Source of the DNA: Cokeromyces recurvatus
Lineage: Eukaryota; Mucoromycota; Mucoromycetes; Mucorales; Mucoraceae
Assembly (NCBI RefSeq): GCF_025118155.1
Contig: NW_026251392.1
Location: 496,001 to 560,000, forward strand
Reading direction: 5' to 3'
DNA: 64,000 bases
A program made the translations under genes and the position numbers. The notes beneath the pieces are model-generated. The model made no database searches. It was not told the DNA's origin and saw only the letters and a list, made by a program, of their open reading frames with translations. This document shows, piece by piece, positions 1 to 10,715 of the stretch. Position 1 is the first letter of the stretch. Each line of letters starts with the position of its first letter.

Positions 1-853
1 TGGGGCAATGATGAATTATACAAGACAGTTTTAGAAGAATATATAATTACTTTATTAAGTCAAGGATGTAATAATAATAATAATAGTTTAATTGTATAAA
101 ATATGTATATAAATCTCTTTTTTTTATATATGTATATATAAATATATAATACGAATGTAGTAAACTTTGAATGCTTTGTGGAAGGCACACGTTCAAGACT
201 AGGAAAACCGCTTCAACCTAAACTTGGAGTTATAAAAATTATTTTAGACGCATTGATTAATCATCGTTTTTCTGACTGCTATATTGTTCCTATATCCATT
301 GGTTATGATAAAATTATTGAAACTTCAAGTTACGCTACTGAATTACTTGGTACACCTAAAGAAAAAGAGAGCTTATGGTAAAATAATAATGAAACAGAAA
401 AAAAAAGGTTAATAACTCGATACTAATTCTCTTTTTTTTTCTTCTTTATTTTATTATTATTGTTTGTATATGGTTAATCTATTCATTATAGGGGTATACT
501 TACTAACAGTAGATTATTGCAACTCAAATGGGGACGTGTTGATGGTATAATACTAGATTATTCTTATTTCATAAAAATGAATGAAAAGAAAAAAGAGAGA
601 AAGGGAGAACTAGATTAACATTTTCTTGTCATTAGTTCGTTTAGGTGAGCCCTATTCATTAAAAGGATGGTTAGATGAGCAAATCAAAATGAGAGGGTAA
701 TATATATATATATATAAATATACATGTATATAGGGAGAGAGAGAGAGACTTATTTAGCTTATGTTATCATTTAACTTTTGTTATAGTCCATTGGACCTGT
801 CAAATTCATATCAGAAATCTGTTTTATTAAAATCACTGGGATACAGGTAAGTG

Positions 854-903
<50 letters not shown>

Positions 904-2344
904 TTGAATATTCATTTTTTATTGTTAACTGCTTTTTGTATTATTTATGATTTTAGAGTTCTCGCAGATATCGTAAGTTTCATATCTCCCTGAGAATTTT
1001 CTTCTTTTTTTTTTTAATTTATTTTTTTCTTTAAAAAGAATGCTATTTCGGTTGTCATGCCTTCTGCATTGGTAGGTACGGTTATTTTGACATTGAGAGG
1101 AAGAGGTGTAGGAAGAAGTGAGCTCATCCGACGCGTTGACTGGTTAAGAAAGATTATTGAAGATAAGGGTGGTCAAGTTTCTGAATTTCATGGAATGTCC
1201 ACAGGGGAAATTGTTGATAAGTATGTATATTTTTTTCTATTATTATGTATACATATGAATTATTATTATTAGGACTGTAGTGATTCATAAAGATCTTATT
1301 GGTGAGAGGAAAGGAAAAGATATTGTTGAACCAACGTTTTATCCTATTGCTGCATTTGAATTATCTTACTACAGAAACCAGGTGATTCATCTTTTTGTCG
1401 AGGAAGCTATTGCATGTGCAGCACTTTATACAGTCATTAAAAAGGGTGGGGGGAAACCTTTGCAACGTATGAAGTATGATGTTCTTTTAGACGAAATTTC
1501 CTTTCTTTCGAGTTTATTGAAATCAGATATGATTTATAAGCCTGGCGGTGTCGAAAGTAATACCAGGCGTACAATTCAATGGCTAGCAGAGAATCAAGTG
1601 ATTGAAGTGACTGAAGATGGTTGGGTTGGTTTAAATGACGTTGAAAGACAATGTGGCAGAGAAAATTATGGTTTGTTTATTTGTTTTTATATCATTTACA
1701 CAGGAAAAAAGAAAAAAAAAAACTTAATATTCATACATAATAGATTTTCTTTGTTTTATGATCTGGCCATTTATTGAATCTTATTGGTTAGCTGCTGTCA
1801 GTTTATTTACATTAGCACCACCTAGTATGGCTGCTAATCAAGGCTCAATTTGGGTTGATAGTAAACTATTTGCTAATAGAGCACAGTCATTGGGCAAAAC
1901 CTTATATTACCAGGGAGATTTAAGTTATTTAGAAGCTGTGAATAAAGAAACATTAAGTAATGCCTTTACTCACTATGAAGAACAAAAGATTCTATTGAAG
2001 AAACGATATTCGAACCCTAAGCCATGGTCTGAAGTTGCAGTCAGCCCTGATTATACCCCCGAGCGACAAAATGGCGTTTTGATGCCTAGAGGACACCTTT
2101 GGGAGCTCGTAGAAAGAATTGGAAGATTTAGAAGAGAAGGAAAAAATAGAAGAGATAATGCAACAGGTAACATAAATTACGATAAACATCATAAATAAGT
2201 TTATAAAAATTGATGCTGTGTATTTGTTACATAGTGAGCACAAGAGTCCTGAGACTAGCAGACATGTTGGGTGAACATAATACAATCCCTACCGCTAATC
2301 AAAAAGCTTATAGAAACAAAAAGATCCAAGAATCAAAATTATAA
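1..2344 (+). CDS. Glycerol-3-phosphate / dihydroxyacetone-phosphate acyltransferase (PlsB type), 3' part
   Basis: Acylates glycerol-3-phosphate or DHAP, the first committed step of glycerolipid (or ether-lipid) synthesis, on a membrane. The 5' end lies outside the window. Ten coding exons with matching phases can be read: 1-67, 161-377, 492-544, 636-696, 787-846, 957-972, 1039-1220, 1273-1670, 1744-2166 and 2235-2344 (528 codons plus stop). The second exon carries the substrate-binding block FVEGTRSR followed by LGKPLQPKLGV, then VPISIGYDKIIE. Further on are LKWGRVD and GEPYSLKGWL. These are the order and spacing of GNPAT/mitochondrial GPAT; the HxxxxD block must lie upstream of the window. 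The C-terminal half (VGTVILTLRGRGVGRSELIRR onward) also fits GNPAT/GPAT1 rather than the small PlsC enzymes. Family is firm. GPAT versus DHAPAT specificity cannot be decided from this part. Confidence 0.88.
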
Positions 2345-2936
2345 TTGTTTTGAAAAAAAAATATATAGGATTTTATATTTCATTGTTAAACTTTATAGTT
2401 TTATACTTACAAAATATAAGCAAGAAATTTTATATCTATCTTTATTGTAAATATATACTCCTAAGAAAAAGAAAGGCAATTGCGTCCATCTACTATAAAA
2501 TACTGATTGAATAATTCTATCATTTTTCTTATTATATTCACATATTCTAGTTTATATGTTACGTTATTCTGTTTGAAGAAAGCCATGAAGATGCTACTGA
2601 AAGCTAAATTCTTTGTTCTCATCTACGTATTACCTCAAAAAAAAAAAGTTAATATTTTATAATATCTGTAATACAGGTTATATATATGAGATACATACAT
2701 ATCCACAAATGACTTTGTTTTTGATTGGCAAAGGAGAATGTATGTCAGGCTTTTTTTTTTTTTTTTTTTTTTTTAGTGTTAAATGTATATCTATAGAAAG
2801 AAATCAATTAAACTTTCCATAAAATGCTCCTTTCTAAAGTATTGAATTGACTAGATAAATTTAACCCTTCTTTTTCTTTTTTCTTTTTTTTCCCTTTCTT
2901 TTTTTTTCTTTCTTTCTTTTAATACATGTTTATTAA
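2345..2936. other. Intergenic, no gene seen
   Basis: A+T-rich spacer between two genes on the same strand. It holds a T-run at about 2750-2775 and a C/T-rich stretch (2870-2920) just before the next start codon. I looked here for a missing Zn2Cys6 exon for the downstream gene and saw no cysteine-rich reading frame. Confidence 0.6.
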
Positions 2937-4799
2937 ATGGTAAATCATTACTATAATACAGAAAAGATAGTTCAGATATCTTCTCCAGATTCAACGGAAA
3001 GATTATTATTCAACTATCTTTGCTCAAAAATTGAAAAAAGTAAACAGAATAATATATCGAATGAAAAATGGGAAGAATACCAGGATACAATAAAAATAAA
3101 TTACAAGCTTATTAAGGAACAGCAACCGTTATTTCCAACATGGGACGATACCTTTCTTTCGCTTGAAGAAGACACAAATATTATTCTTGAATTAAATACA
3201 TTCTCAGATCTCTTAATTGCCTTGAAGGATATCGAGGAGATTGAACCTTATTCAACAACATCAAGGATAAGGGCTTTAGCAAGTCAGCAACGAAAACCAT
3301 CCGTACATTGGCCAACCGCAGAAGATGATTTAATTCATATGTCAAACACAACAACAACACAAACAACAGAATTCATGACTATACCGCCTTCTGTTCGTCT
3401 AGATATTGAAAGCTCATCACTATTAGAGGTTCTTATGAATCGTGCTGTGCAGCATTGGTGTTGTATCAAGTTTAAAGTTGCACCTATTAGTGTTGATTTG
3501 GTAAAGAACTGGCAAAAGACGCCAAAGGCAATTATTTACTGTATTGCATCCATTAGTCTTGTAACGATAAGGGATGAACAAAGTAGGGATGATAATGATG
3601 TATATCCTAAACAAGCAGCCATGGTATTCTATGAGCAAGCCCGAAATAAACTGGATGATATCTTATTCGATGATATGCAACCTTTTATCCTTCAATCTTA
3701 TTTTTGTCTCAGTTATACATCTAATCTTTTAAGACTTTATGAACAGCAACGAACTTGGGGAAGTTTAGCGTCAATTTCATTGCAGCATTTAGCGACAAGG
3801 GCAGCACCTATAGATGAACTATCATTAAAATGTTATCTACGATGGTATTATGTAGATGCTTGGATGTGTCTGACAATGAATCGAGAATGTTTATTACCTG
3901 ATCATATTCCTTGGATCAATATAGATTCAATTGATAGACCCTTGACTCATGAATTAAAAGCACAACATGATGTGTATCATTTTGCTCAACTTGCACGATA
4001 CATGAGACGTTATATTCGCGCTCTTTACTCTGATAACCTCTTTGTTTATTTTAATCAACAAAAGAGGCCCTCTAAGGTTTACTATGAGATTACTAAAAGT
4101 CTGATAGGTTGGTATTCAAAGTTGCCTAAATTGAACACCTTCTCGGATCTTCATTTGTGTTATCACTCTATGCGTCTCTTAGTTCTTTATCAATTTCTTC
4201 ATCCAAATTATCCTCCAACCGAAGATATCCTTGTTGATTGTCTTCAAACAAATTTGGAGTTACTTCAGGCACTTCAACATTTGAGAACACTTGGATGCGA
4301 TCAAAGCACGTATCATCATATGTTCCTTGCTATTCACAATACAGCCAAACGTATCTTCAATTACGACGATACCCTGTCAGTAAACGGTAAAATTAAATCA
4401 TATGCAGAAGAACAGCTTAAAATCAATCTCATGTTACTAAAGAGTACGCAGGCGTATGCACATGATGTCTTTAAAATGAAAATGTATGCACAAAGGATTC
4501 AAGATCAATTCTCAAGGATGAAAATCACCACCATTAATCATCATCATCATCGTCGCCATTTCGTGGGTGGGAATACGTTTGTGTTTAAACAGAGTTATAA
4601 CGAGACGAGTAACAACTATCCCATTTTTATCAGTCCTTCATCAACATCAACACCAACATTTATGTCCCTTTTTTCACACTATCAGCAGGCTACTCCAACT
4701 CATGTGTTACCATCGTCTTCTATCATTGTCTTTAAACATGGGAAAGATCATGACTTGGTATCAAAGCCAAAAAAACGTACCAAAAAGAAAAAGATGTAG
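2937..4799 (+). CDS. Transcription-factor-like protein with a fungal middle-homology-like region, no visible zinc cluster
   Basis: A single-exon gene of 620 codons starting at the ATG after a pyrimidine tract. The central part (about residues 140-500) is a mostly helical, Trp/Tyr/Leu-rich region. It includes RTWGSLASISLQHLATRAAP and LKCYLRWYYVDAWMCLTMNR, which resemble the fungal-specific transcription factor domain found behind Zn2Cys6 DNA-binding domains. No Cys6 cluster is present in the first 140 residues or the sequence just upstream. The tail is low complexity: a His/Arg run, Ser/Thr-rich stretches, and a final Lys/Arg-rich KPKKRTKKKKM that could act as a nuclear signal. The assignment rests on overall pattern only. 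It may be a regulator that acts through partners, or a family I do not recognise. Confidence 0.55.
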   Translation: MVNHYYNTEKIVQISSPDSTERLLFNYLCSKIEKSKQNNISNEKWEEYQDTIKINYKLIKEQQPLFPTWDDTFLSLEEDTNIILELNTFSDLLIALKDIEEIEPYSTTSRIRALASQQRKPSVHWPTAEDDLIHMSNTTTTQTTEFMTIPPSVRLDIESSSLLEVLMNRAVQHWCCIKFKVAPISVDLVKNWQKTPKAIIYCIASISLVTIRDEQSRDDNDVYPKQAAMVFYEQARNKLDDILFDDMQPFILQSYFCLSYTSNLLRLYEQQRTWGSLASISLQHLATRAAPIDELSLKCYLRWYYVDAWMCLTMNRECLLPDHIPWINIDSIDRPLTHELKAQHDVYHFAQLARYMRRYIRALYSDNLFVYFNQQKRPSKVYYEITKSLIGWYSKLPKLNTFSDLHLCYHSMRLLVLYQFLHPNYPPTEDILVDCLQTNLELLQALQHLRTLGCDQSTYHHMFLAIHNTAKRIFNYDDTLSVNGKIKSYAEEQLKINLMLLKSTQAYAHDVFKMKMYAQRIQDQFSRMKITTINHHHHRRHFVGGNTFVFKQSYNETSNNYPIFISPSSTSTPTFMSLFSHYQQATPTHVLPSSSIIVFKHGKDHDLVSKPKKRTKKKKM

Positions 4800-5398
4800 T
4801 TTGTTTTATTTATCTCTTTTATTTTTATATTGCATTTTTGGAAGTATATAAATACATATATATATTTATATGTGCATAGTTTTTTTTTTTTTTTTTTTTT
4901 TTTGGGGGGGGAGAGAGAGAGAAAGAGAATGCTAGTACTTTATCAAAGAACATAATTATTTACATATAATATCTTACTGTACGTATACCTATATAATTAA
5001 AAGGATTTTTTTTTTTACCTGTTTATTTATATCGTGTACAATAATAATAATAAAGAAAGAAAAATATCCTATTTTATTTATTATACATATGTGTTAAAAA
5101 ATATATACATATAAATATATATATATATATACATATATAAATGCGTAATATCAACTTTTTGGATAAAGTAAAGGGAGAAAAAGGAGAGATAAAGGAATAG
5201 GCATCAATTATTATTTGAAAAAAAAAATAGGGTTATTAAAAATATACATAAATATGGACATTTTTGTAAGGAGAAAAGTAAACATATATACGTATATACA
5301 TATATGTATAAATATATGAATATATATTTTTGATAAATATATACACATATATAAATATAAGGAGCGTAAGTAAGTAAGTAATTATAATGGAAGGCCGG
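4800..5398. other. Intergenic between convergent genes, no gene seen
   Basis: Very A+T-rich shared 3' flank of two convergent genes, with a T/G homopolymer block near 4880-4910 and TA-rich steps (5040-5360). No convincing coding frame or RNA gene. Confidence 0.6.
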
Positions 5399-6715
5399 TT
5401 ATATGATACAACGCAAAGTAACTTTATTCATTCTATTCCATTTTGTTTGCATCATATTTATCAAATCTTTTTCCTTATTAATCAAAATAGCAGGTAGCGT
5501 AACGATATCAGAATTATGTGTTGAAGATGAAGTACTGCTGCTGCTATAACTACCATTTTCATTGAATAATAATACAAGGTCTTCATGATGGACTTTAATA
5601 GGACTTCCTATACTTGGATCGGAAAATTTTTGTGCGATACGAGAACGTAAATCATGTAAGGCAATTGTCCGAGGAACCTGTATGACAATAATATTATGTG
5701 CATCATATATAACTTTGATTTTAATAGTACTCTTCAGTTCATGAGATATAGATGAAGTTGTTGTTGTTGTTGTATCGGCTATACTAATATGACTGGATAG
5801 ACTTAATTCAGGGTTGTTTTCAGAAACAATACAAAGACTTGATTTACATTTCTTTAAGCCTCCCTCCCCTCCTTTACGTTGTCGAATTGACCTTGATGCA
5901 GTAGTAAGGTTACTAGCTGGAGTTGAAATAGAGGATTGTGGTGAGCATGGTATTGTCATGGCAGATGGACGATGGTTACGATGCCAAGATGGCATGATTT
6001 TGTTAGCAGCTTGACTACAGAAAGAAGATAAACCATGAGTAGTAGTATTTGATGAAGGAGGAGATCGTGCTAAAAATGAAGAACAGCGAAGTCGTTTCCA
6101 TCGAGAGACATTATTACTACTATGTTGTTGATCTTCATTTAGCTCTCTCATATTATCTTGATCCGCTTTTCCTTCGTCTTTGTCTTCTTCTTCTTCTTGT
6201 TTTTGTAATATAAAATGATGACTGTCGTTATTGCTTACTAAATCTGATCTATGAATTCCAAAGAATTCATGTACTATATTAGATTCTGTTATTATAGATT
6301 GCTTTTGAAATAAAATAGTGAGGAATTGATTAAGCTCCTCTACTCGTTGCGCATATAAATGTTTCCCAGCCGGAAGAATGCTTAATTTAGTTTTAATCTT
6401 TGGTAATGGTCGTGAACCAATTCGTTGCTTATTTGTAGTACCAAATCTTTCATGAATAATCTGAGATAATTGACAAAAATCTTCATAGCGTCTCTTGATA
6501 TAATACATACTATCATTCAAGGGACCTTGAGAGGTTTGTTGTAATGGTTCGACTTTAATAAGATACCAAAACTTTTGATCTACAATCGATTTTTCAAATG
6601 ATATAATTGAAGCTGATTTAATTGTTGGAGCTAATTTAATATTATTATTTCTAATAGTATTTGTTGAACTATACGAATGTTTCATTAAAATCTGCTGTCT
6701 AGTTGCAGTAGGCAT
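5399..6715 (-). CDS. PX and PB1 domain protein (Bem1/Scd2-like architecture without SH3)
   Basis: 438 codons in one exon. The first true ATG is at 6715. The open frame continues three codons upstream but only to a TTG, directly after a long homopolymer (T on the coding strand). Residues about 38-155 form a PX phosphoinositide-binding domain: RRYEDFCQLSQIIHERFG, then RPLPKIKTK with the polyproline turn, then RVEELNQFLTILF. A Ser/Thr/Asn-rich linker with basic patches follows. The C-terminus (about 325-438) looks like a PB1 domain: STIKIKVIYDAHNIIVIQVP, then LHDLRSRIAQKF, then HHEDLVLLF. PX followed by a C-terminal PB1 is the arrangement of the polarity scaffold Bem1/Scd2 and of p40phox, but the SH3 domains of those proteins are missing. 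A role in cell polarity or NADPH-oxidase regulation is inference. Confidence 0.72.
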   Translation of the reverse strand: MPTATRQQILMKHSYSSTNTIRNNNIKLAPTIKSASIISFEKSIVDQKFWYLIKVEPLQQTSQGPLNDSMYYIKRRYEDFCQLSQIIHERFGTTNKQRIGSRPLPKIKTKLSILPAGKHLYAQRVEELNQFLTILFQKQSIITESNIVHEFFGIHRSDLVSNNDSHHFILQKQEEEEDKDEGKADQDNMRELNEDQQHSSNNVSRWKRLRCSSFLARSPPSSNTTTHGLSSFCSQAANKIMPSWHRNHRPSAMTIPCSPQSSISTPASNLTTASRSIRQRKGGEGGLKKCKSSLCIVSENNPELSLSSHISIADTTTTTTSSISHELKSTIKIKVIYDAHNIIVIQVPRTIALHDLRSRIAQKFSDPSIGSPIKVHHEDLVLLFNENGSYSSSSTSSSTHNSDIVTLPAILINKEKDLINMMQTKWNRMNKVTLRCII

Positions 6716-6721
6716 AATATT

Positions 6722-6766
<45 letters not shown>

Positions 6767-7258
6767 AAAAAAAAAGAAAAGAAAAAGGGAAACAATTAAA
6801 TATTTAGGTATTTTTATACTTTTTCTCTCTCTCTCTCTCTTTCTCTTTCTCTACATATTTAAGGAGCTTTTTACTTTTATTACATTTTATTTTAACTTAT
6901 ACATTTATACAAACACTTGTATGCATTCTCTCTTTCTTTCTTTCTCTTTCTCTCTTTCTCTCTTTCTCATTTTTATATGAATTTCTCCTCTCTTTCTCCT
7001 CTTCTCCCTTTCTGACCGAATTAAGAAAAAATGAAAATAATTATAACTCACTCAGTCTCGCATTACATAAATATAATAAAAAAAAAGTGTTATATAGATA
7101 TTTTAAGGGGATAAGCAGATTAGATATGTTTCCTATCTCTCTATCTCTCTCTCTCTGTTAATAAATAAATCAATTCTATGAATTTAAATGATAATGATGA
7201 ACAACGGGAGTTGACTTCTGCGAATTACCTGCACTATAAATTCTATGTATCTTCATTA
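6716..7258. other. Promoter region of the PX-PB1 gene with homopolymer and C/T microsatellites
   Basis: Starts with an A-run of about 40 (T on the gene strand) immediately before the start codon. CT/CTTT-type microsatellites follow around 6825-6855, 6925-7015 and 7130-7155. No gene seen. The region ends at the left inverted repeat of the 3.4-kb element. Confidence 0.6.
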
Positions 7259-7371
7259 CCGATTTTTTGAAAACTCCGCCTTTTTTTTTTTGAAAAAAAA
7301 AATTGCTCGCCTGCGTGAGATCAAGTTGCCCAAAAAAAAGAAAAAAGGTTAGTTTGACCAGATGTTTAAAG
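7259..7371 (+). repeat. Left terminal inverted repeat of the 3.4-kb element
   Basis: Pairs with 10593-10696 in opposite orientation. The core blocks TTGCTCGCCTG and GTTTGACCAGA are shared, and the A/T homopolymers between them differ in length. Confidence 0.8.
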
Positions 7372-7921
7372 TTAATTTGACTAGCTTTTTGAAAATAAAT
7401 GAATCATATCAAAGTATCCGGAGTTGCACTGTAGTTCACCATTAACAAGAGTTGGTTGTAATGAAATGTCATCCATGGTCATAAGTATCAAGGGTGCGAG
7501 TTAATCAGTTATTGCTGTAGCATCTACGCTACTCGCACAGCTATATAGGTCAAACATACACAGCTTATGCCATGTCATGGTTATAAAATTTGTAACTTAA
7601 TTTCAATAAGATAAATAGTCATAATAGAATATATATAGTGCACTTGTATGATAATTCTGTCTGTAGACATGTTAAGAATATATTCACCCTTCTACAGAAA
7701 AAATAATTAATAAAAGTCCTACATCTAAAAAATATCTCTTCTTTTATTATTGTTCTTATGAATATAAATTTATGAAAATAACTTCACAAGTCAAGCTGTA
7801 GATAAACTAAGAATAATTCAAATGCGCGTGACAGTTGATTCCACTCAGAGTATACATATTAGTTATAAAAATAAATATATACAAAGGACATGGATGTATA
7901 TATCTATATCTATAATCATTC

Positions 7922-8933
7922 TTAGTAATCATTCTTAGTGTTTTGAGATACTTTCTTTTGATCATTCATGTGACCCTTTGTTGTGTCCAGTTGTTGCTCA
8001 GTAAACAGTTTAGAGAGTCGAACTTCAAAAATTGGATGCATAAAATTGATGGTGGAAGAGACGGCTAGTTTCCAGAGCTCTAGATCAGCACTACAGACTT
8101 TCTTTATTCTGCTGTTGTCCGATGTCTCTTGTGATAGTAAGTGCGCAAGATTATGTTTGTCTTGGGCTATATAAGTGATAGGATTATAAGGTTTTCCATT
8201 TAGTTTATTTGTCAGTGATTCCATAAGTCGTCCACGAATACCTGTGTATGAAAAATATTGAGTGGTAAATATCTTTAGTTAGATAATTTTAGTACCTTTT
8301 TCATCTTGTTCTCCTACATCTTGTTCATCCTCGTCTTCGTTTTATTGGCCTTCGTCTTCCTCTTGTTCATCTTCACCTTGTTCATCTTCTTCGCCTTCGT
8401 TTTCGCCTTCGTCTGGCTCATTGACCTCTATTATTGAAGGTTGCTTGGCATTGTTATCTAATGGATTGAAATTTGTTGAATCACGCAAGGCTTTGTTTGT
8501 CTTGAGAACATATGCAGTGGAAGTCTTGTAAGAGTCTGCTTCAATAGTCTGATATGTGGTTTTCTTTATGTCGTTTGTAACATTAATCATTGGGTAAGTG
8601 ATTCTTTTTTTTTTTTTTTTATAATTAACCAACTTTTGGTAAGTTCTTGTATAAATTCGGTTTAAATGTAATTGTTTAGTAATAGGTAGTATTCTAGCTA
8701 GTTCAAATAAATTCAAACTTGAAATTCACAGAATTTTTTTTGCAAAAGTTTTTTTACTTTAAATGGATGAACTGATTCAAGGAAAAGCCGTATTAAAGAT
8801 GTAAGGATCTTATGATTTACCTTAGGTCGTTGTAAGAGCTGAAAGCTGTTAAAGGTCGCATCTTTCTCTGAAGATGAAGTGTGCATGATGCGTTTACATG
8901 GCGTCCTTTTTTAACATCCCTTAGTGAAAGCAT
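7922..8933 (-). pseudogene. Three-exon gene of unknown function with an internal stop, inside the 3.4-kb element
   Basis: Exons 8821-8933, 8296-8717 and 7922-8241 join in phase through GT-AG introns and give 285 codons counting the stop. One in-frame TAA (8342-8344) interrupts exon 2 within a Glu/Asp/Gln-rich repeat; the same frame continues beyond it and across the next intron. The first exon is basic. The second has KKKKKR and the acidic EGENEGEEDEQGEDEQEEDE stretch. The last exon is a compact domain (GIRGRLMESLTNKLNGKPYN, then ITYIAQDKHNLAHLL and LELWKLAVSSTINFM) that I do not recognise. The agreement of three phases argues that this was once a real spliced gene. The nonsense codon may have inactivated it, or the product ends there. 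Function unknown. Confidence 0.5.
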
Positions 8934-9181
8934 GGTGACGTGTTGTAGTTTACAGGTAAGAATATAATAAAATATAAATAAAAGAAAACAAACAGAAGAA
9001 GTACGTTGAGAGTTATCAATAAGTTTTATTAAGATAAAAATGAGTTCAATTATAATTCAAGTTATATACAAAATAAGGGTTAATAATGTAAGAGTATTTA
9101 TATATTTTGTGGATAAGGATGATGAATAATAAGAAGATACTGCTACTCTACCAATTGGAGTAAGTGAAAACCCCAAAGTAA

Positions 9182-9791
9182 ATGAGTCTACATCTTATTA
9201 ACAATTGCATATGTTCATTTAGCCCTAATACTAATAGAGTTATTGATTTCGTTGATGAAGAGAAATATAAGGAAAAAGATAAAAAGTCTGAACGATACAA
9301 ACGATTTAAGCCTTATTCGGATAGTGTAAGTAAAACAGATTTTAATGTATGTGCCAAAGGTCGACTTTAAATAACCATGTATGTTACGTTTTTTAGCATA
9401 ATTAACTTTGGAAGATTAAGAGCCCCAAATGTAACAGAAACCGTGTTCTCATCAAATTTTGAATTGTTGCTCGCTCACTGTTATGTTTCAAGGCGACAAC
9501 ATCTCCATAAAATCTGATGAAACCGTATCGGACGCTACTTTCACCTCTGATTTTGACCACAGAATAGATGTACTCGTTCATCATTCTTGTTACAGTATTC
9601 GCAATGAATACTGCTGTATTGAATTTAAGAGACAAGACGCTAGGATGGGGCTCTTAACATGCCAACAATCAAAATCTATCCGTATCAATGGCGCCATCCT
9701 GATTGATTTGATAGCCAAAACAAATGCAGATAATATTTACTTGATTTATATGGATTTTTGGGGAGTGCTGGTGGATATATCGCTGGCTTGA
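9182..9791 (+). CDS. Spliced gene with PD-(D/E)xK-like motif in the 3.4-kb element; 3' end probably frameshifted
   Basis: Exon 9182-9346 ends at GTATGT. Joined to an AACAG acceptor at 9437, it continues in frame as 9438-9791 (172 codons). The second exon has D99 in HRIDVLVHH and, 18 residues later, E117-F-K119 in YCCIEFKRQDA, then LLTCQQSKSIRINGAIL. D-x(n)-ExK is the catalytic signature of PD-(D/E)xK nucleases, and similar EFK-QQSK proteins recur in Mucorales genomes as I recall them. The reading ends at a TGA at 9791. A one-base shift near 9760 opens another frame (GSAGGYIAGLKLFENVHLVD) to a stop at 9884-9886, which looks like the proper C-terminus, so a frameshift is likely. A nuclease role is inference. 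Confidence 0.5.
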
Positions 9792-10592
9792 AGCTCTTTG
9801 AGAATGTACATCTTGTTGATCAAATCAGTTCTAATCCATTTGCCTGTCAATCTCATCGAGCTCGAAGATTTTCGCGCCACCATTAAATACTTGTATTAAT
9901 GGCGTAAACATATATTACATCAAAGTCGAAGGCTAATCCTTGGTGTCTTCAAAGAGAAGTGTAAGTACAAGACAGTTGACATTAGCTGCCCATCCACTCC
10001 TATATGCCTCAGCCCTGAAAGAGTACCCGCAAGGGAGCCATTAAATATGTATTACTCCCCCCAGTAGAAACAAAAAAAAAACTAAAGGAAATTAATGGTC
10101 GATGATTCTGTCTCATGTGCTATACTAACCCTTTTACCTTTATCTAATACCATAGCCATTCATATGCATTCATTATTACAAATAAACATGGTGCTAAACC
10201 CTTTCATGCTTAATCTAATAAATAATAATAATAAAAAAAAAGTGCCGAAAATCAGTCTAGTTTGAAACTGGAAACAATGATCTACACTTCCTTCTTGAGC
10301 TATGATATTAAAGTACATCTACTTATATTTGTAGAGTAGTTGGAGTAAATATATTAAACGATTTTGGATAGCACTAATGTCCCTCATCAATACTATTTCT
10401 AAATCTTGTGTTTAAACCCTACGCCTTTTTTTTTTTAAGAAAAAATCTTAAACTGTGCAATAAAATTTATCAAGTTCTTATTGTATTCTAAACACTGTCG
10501 AGCATTTGCAGAACTTCATTCAGCATTCTATCAACTGTTTCCCTAAATGCTTAAATAAAGAACCTTTGTAATTGATTTGATCAGAAATTGGT

Positions 10593-10696
10593 CTTCAAAC
10601 GTCTGGTCAAACTAGTCTTTTTTTTTTCTGGGCAACTTAACCTCACACAGGCGAGCAATTTTTTTCAAAAAATGGGCCAAGTTCTCAAAAAGTCGG
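10593..10696 (-). repeat. Right terminal inverted repeat of the 3.4-kb element
   Basis: Reverse complement of the left end (7259-7371) with a few substitutions. It ends in GTCGG followed by TA. Confidence 0.8.
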
Positions 10697-10715
10697 TAAA
10701 TTAGGAGTGGAGGCA

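Larger units (their letters stand above)
7259..10696. mobile_element. 3.4-kb DNA transposon-like element with ~105-113-bp terminal inverted repeats and TA flanks
   Basis: The sequence entering from the left (CCGATTTTTTGAAAACT, then TTGCTCGCCTGCGTGAG, TTGCCC, TTTGACCAGATGTTTAAAG) reappears as its reverse complement at the right end with substitutions and small indels. The outermost bases on both sides are flanked by TA, as expected for a TA-targeting cut-and-paste transposon. The interior holds two spliced genes pointing away from each other (minus 7922-8933, plus 9182-9791). Neither is a transposase I can name. The remaining interior (7372-7921, 8934-9181, 9887-10592) shows no convincing gene. 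It may be an autonomous element of an undescribed family, or a non-autonomous one that has captured host genes. Confidence 0.7.
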
